Shown: piece after piece, positions 62,695 through 64,000 of the stretch
Position numbering within the stretch: the first letter of the stretch is position 1
Layout of the letters: every line of letters begins with the position of its first letter
Assembly: GCF_014467285.1 (NCBI RefSeq)
Contig: NZ_NKHR01000002.1
Location: forward strand, 248,001-312,000
Source: Xenorhabdus sp014467285
Lineage (GTDB): Bacteria > Pseudomonadota > Gammaproteobacteria > Enterobacterales > Enterobacteriaceae
DNA: 64,000 nucleotides
Direction of reading: 5' to 3'
The notes under the pieces: generated by a model
Database searches by the model: none
What the model was told of the DNA's origin: nothing
The model's input: the letters and a program-made list of their open reading frames with translations, nothing else
Position numbers and translations under genes: made by a program

Positions 62695-63699
62695 ATGCGT
62701 CAACAATGGCTTATACTTAGCATCCTAGCGGTACTGATATCAGGCTGTACAACAACAGACACTAACCGGGCATCTTCCCTTCCCCCTGTCCCAACCCGTG
62801 ATGTTTTGGGTGCTGAGCCTCAATATGAGCCTTATCATCCAAGCGCCAATCAGGATTATCAGAAGGATGGGCAAACGTATCGCATCGTGCAAGATCCGGC
62901 TAATTTCAGCCAAACAGGTTATGCCAGTTGGTTTGGTGAAGAATCCAATGGAAAGATGACCGCAATTGGTGAACGAGCCAGCCCTTATTCTTTAACGGCT
63001 GCCCATCCGACGTTGCCTATTCCAAGCTATGTGCGTGTCACCAATTTAAGCAATGGGCGCATGATGATTGTCAGGATTAATGATCGGGGACCTTACAATA
63101 AGCCGGGAAAAATCATTGAATTATCACGTGCAGCAGCAGAGCGATTAAACTTGATGCCGCAAAGCAAAGTAAAATTGGATGGCATTCAAGTTGCACCTGA
63201 TGGTTCACTCTCTGGTTTAGGCACTGAGGGGGCAACGATTGTTAAACAGAGCTATGCCTTACCTGAAAGACCCAATATTGGTTCTCAGTCATTTATCAAA
63301 GCGCCCATGATAAGCGACTCCACATCACAGAATACTGTGGAACCATCGGCTGTTGAACAAAAACCTTCTGGTGACACAGAAAGCCAGCCTGTTACTCCAC
63401 CAGCGACAACATCATCGGATTCGAAAGAATCCTCTAGTCCTAATAGTCCTAAAACCCGGTCTGGTTCAGTATCGGCAGGTAGTTATATGGTACAAGTAGG
63501 TGCTGTCAGCGCTGAGCAAAAAGCTAAAGAATGGCAACAATCTTTGAGTCAGCGTTTTAACGTGCAAGGCCGTACTACCCAATTTGGCAATGTCTATCGC
63601 GTTCAATTGGGGCCGCTTAACAGCCGCCAGCAAGCCCTGGAATTACAAAAAAAACTAATGGATCAAATCCATCAATCCTCTTTTATTGTTGCGCCCTGA
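62695..63699 (+). CDS. rlpA: Septal ring lytic transglycosylase RlpA
   Basis: 334 aa. A lipoprotein signal (ILAVLISGC) predicts acylation at Cys18 and outer-membrane anchoring. The double-psi beta-barrel (about 78-165; GYASWFGEESNGKMTA, TAAHPTLPIPSYV, RINDRGPYN) carries the glycan-cleaving residues, a Ser/Pro/Thr-rich linker (about 205-260) follows, and a C-terminal SPOR domain (about 263-333; YMVQVGAVSAE) binds denuded glycan at septa. It normally precedes dacA, whose start may lie at 63985. Confidence 0.96.
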   Translation: MRQQWLILSILAVLISGCTTTDTNRASSLPPVPTRDVLGAEPQYEPYHPSANQDYQKDGQTYRIVQDPANFSQTGYASWFGEESNGKMTAIGERASPYSLTAAHPTLPIPSYVRVTNLSNGRMMIVRINDRGPYNKPGKIIELSRAAAERLNLMPQSKVKLDGIQVAPDGSLSGLGTEGATIVKQSYALPERPNIGSQSFIKAPMISDSTSQNTVEPSAVEQKPSGDTESQPVTPPATTSSDSKESSSPNSPKTRSGSVSAGSYMVQVGAVSAEQKAKEWQQSLSQRFNVQGRTTQFGNVYRVQLGPLNSRQQALELQKKLMDQIHQSSFIVAP

Positions 63700-63718
63700 T
63701 CCGTTATACCAATGTTGC

Positions 63719-63780
63719 TATACCCATTAAAGGATGAACCTAGCCAATAAGGTGGCAATTTGAAAGACGATGGGTGTATA
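63719..63780. repeat. Imperfect palindromic intergenic repeat, about 62 bp
   Basis: It begins TATACCCAT and ends ATGGGTGTATA, inverted copies of one another. The core GAAAGACGATGGGT recalls, from memory, a dispersed intergenic repeat common in Photorhabdus and Xenorhabdus. No second copy was noticed in this window. Confidence 0.5.
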
Positions 63781-63803
63781 TCAACAGAAATAAATGGCAT
63801 CAT

Positions 63804-63842
63804 TGCCTGCTGGCTGGATTATCTGATTCCTAGCAGCAGGCA
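63804..63842 (+). terminator. Stem-loop after rlpA
   Basis: TGCCTGCTGGCT (63804-63815) pairs with AGCAGCAGGCA (63832-63842) with one bulged G. No T-run follows, so it may be a weak terminator or an mRNA-stabilising structure. Confidence 0.4.
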
Positions 63843-63984
63843 GATAAAATTGCGGTGAATAAAATACGGGTAAAAAAGTGTAAACCTTCAATTCACCCAA
63901 TTTTGTTTAATGTCAGCTTTTTTTTCATTTGTTATTATGTCAATTATTATCAATCCCTTTCTCACGGATGTTATCTAATCAATC

Positions 63985-64000
63985 ATGAAATACATAGTTA
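63985..64000 (+). CDS. Possible start of the next gene, dacA by synteny
   Basis: An ATG at 63985 opens MKYIV before the window ends. In enterobacteria dacA (PBP5) follows rlpA on the same strand. Only five codons are visible and there is no strong Shine-Dalgarno, so this is a positional guess. Confidence 0.35.

Larger units (their letters stand above)
63700..63984 (+). other. Intergenic region after rlpA, 285 bp
   Basis: Contains a palindromic repeat at 63719-63780, a stem-loop at 63804-63842 and an AT-rich stretch that should hold the promoter of the next gene. Confidence 0.5.

Overview
The window reads as chromosomal DNA from an enterobacterium of the Morganellaceae, most likely Xenorhabdus or Photorhabdus (inference). 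The right half keeps the enteric order ybfE-fldA-fur ... glnS ... nag genes, tRNA array, ubiF, miaB-ybeZYX-lnt, gltIJKL, leuS-lptE-holA-nadD, rsfS-rlmH-mrdA-mrdB-rlpA, with proteins close to their E. coli counterparts. Moderately AT-rich DNA, a giant MARTX toxin, a secreted chitobiase and a free-standing NRPS-type A-T-R enzyme fit an insect/nematode-associated lifestyle.

Layout. 1-2.3 kb (minus): a partial inositol-monophosphatase-family gene, a 71-aa unknown, and a 337-aa protein with a conserved Cys/His motif pattern. 2.7-22.6 kb: a complete MARTX locus in its classic divergent form, rtxH-rtxC-rtxA leftward and the secretion genes rtxB-rtxD-rtxE rightward. RtxA (4289 aa from the start chosen here) carries glycine-rich arms, RID, alpha/beta-hydrolase and C58-like cysteine protease effector domains, the self-cleaving CPD and C-terminal RTX repeats. 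A GlxA-type AraC regulator follows, then debris of a FimB-like recombinase and of a PAAR protein.

24.1-25.8 kb: ybfE, fldA, fur. 25.9-32.0 kb: chitobiase (minus) and the A-T-R gene (plus), accessory genes between fur and glnS. 32.2-33.9 kb: glnS. 34.4-35.7 kb: a very AT-rich glycosyltransferase-like gene. 35.9-41.0 kb: nagE, nagB, nagA, nagC, all rightward; nagE is inverted relative to E. coli and lacks the EIIA domain. Chitobiase, NagE, NagA and NagB together form a chitin-to-fructose-6-phosphate route under NagC.

41.1-42.0 kb: eight tRNA genes (Met, Leu, Gln, Gln, Met, Gln, Met, Gln) ending in two tandem 211-bp Met-Gln units. 42.15-42.83 kb: a toxin-antitoxin-like pair with palindromic operator candidates. 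43.1-64.0 kb: core genes for ubiquinone synthesis, tRNA modification, ribosome maturation, lipoprotein acylation, glutamate/aspartate uptake, leucyl-tRNA synthesis, LPS export, DNA polymerase III clamp loading, NAD synthesis and cell elongation, with little foreign material. The most novel-looking parts are the MARTX effector set, the Cys/His protein beside it, the A-T-R enzyme and the orphan glycosyltransferase.
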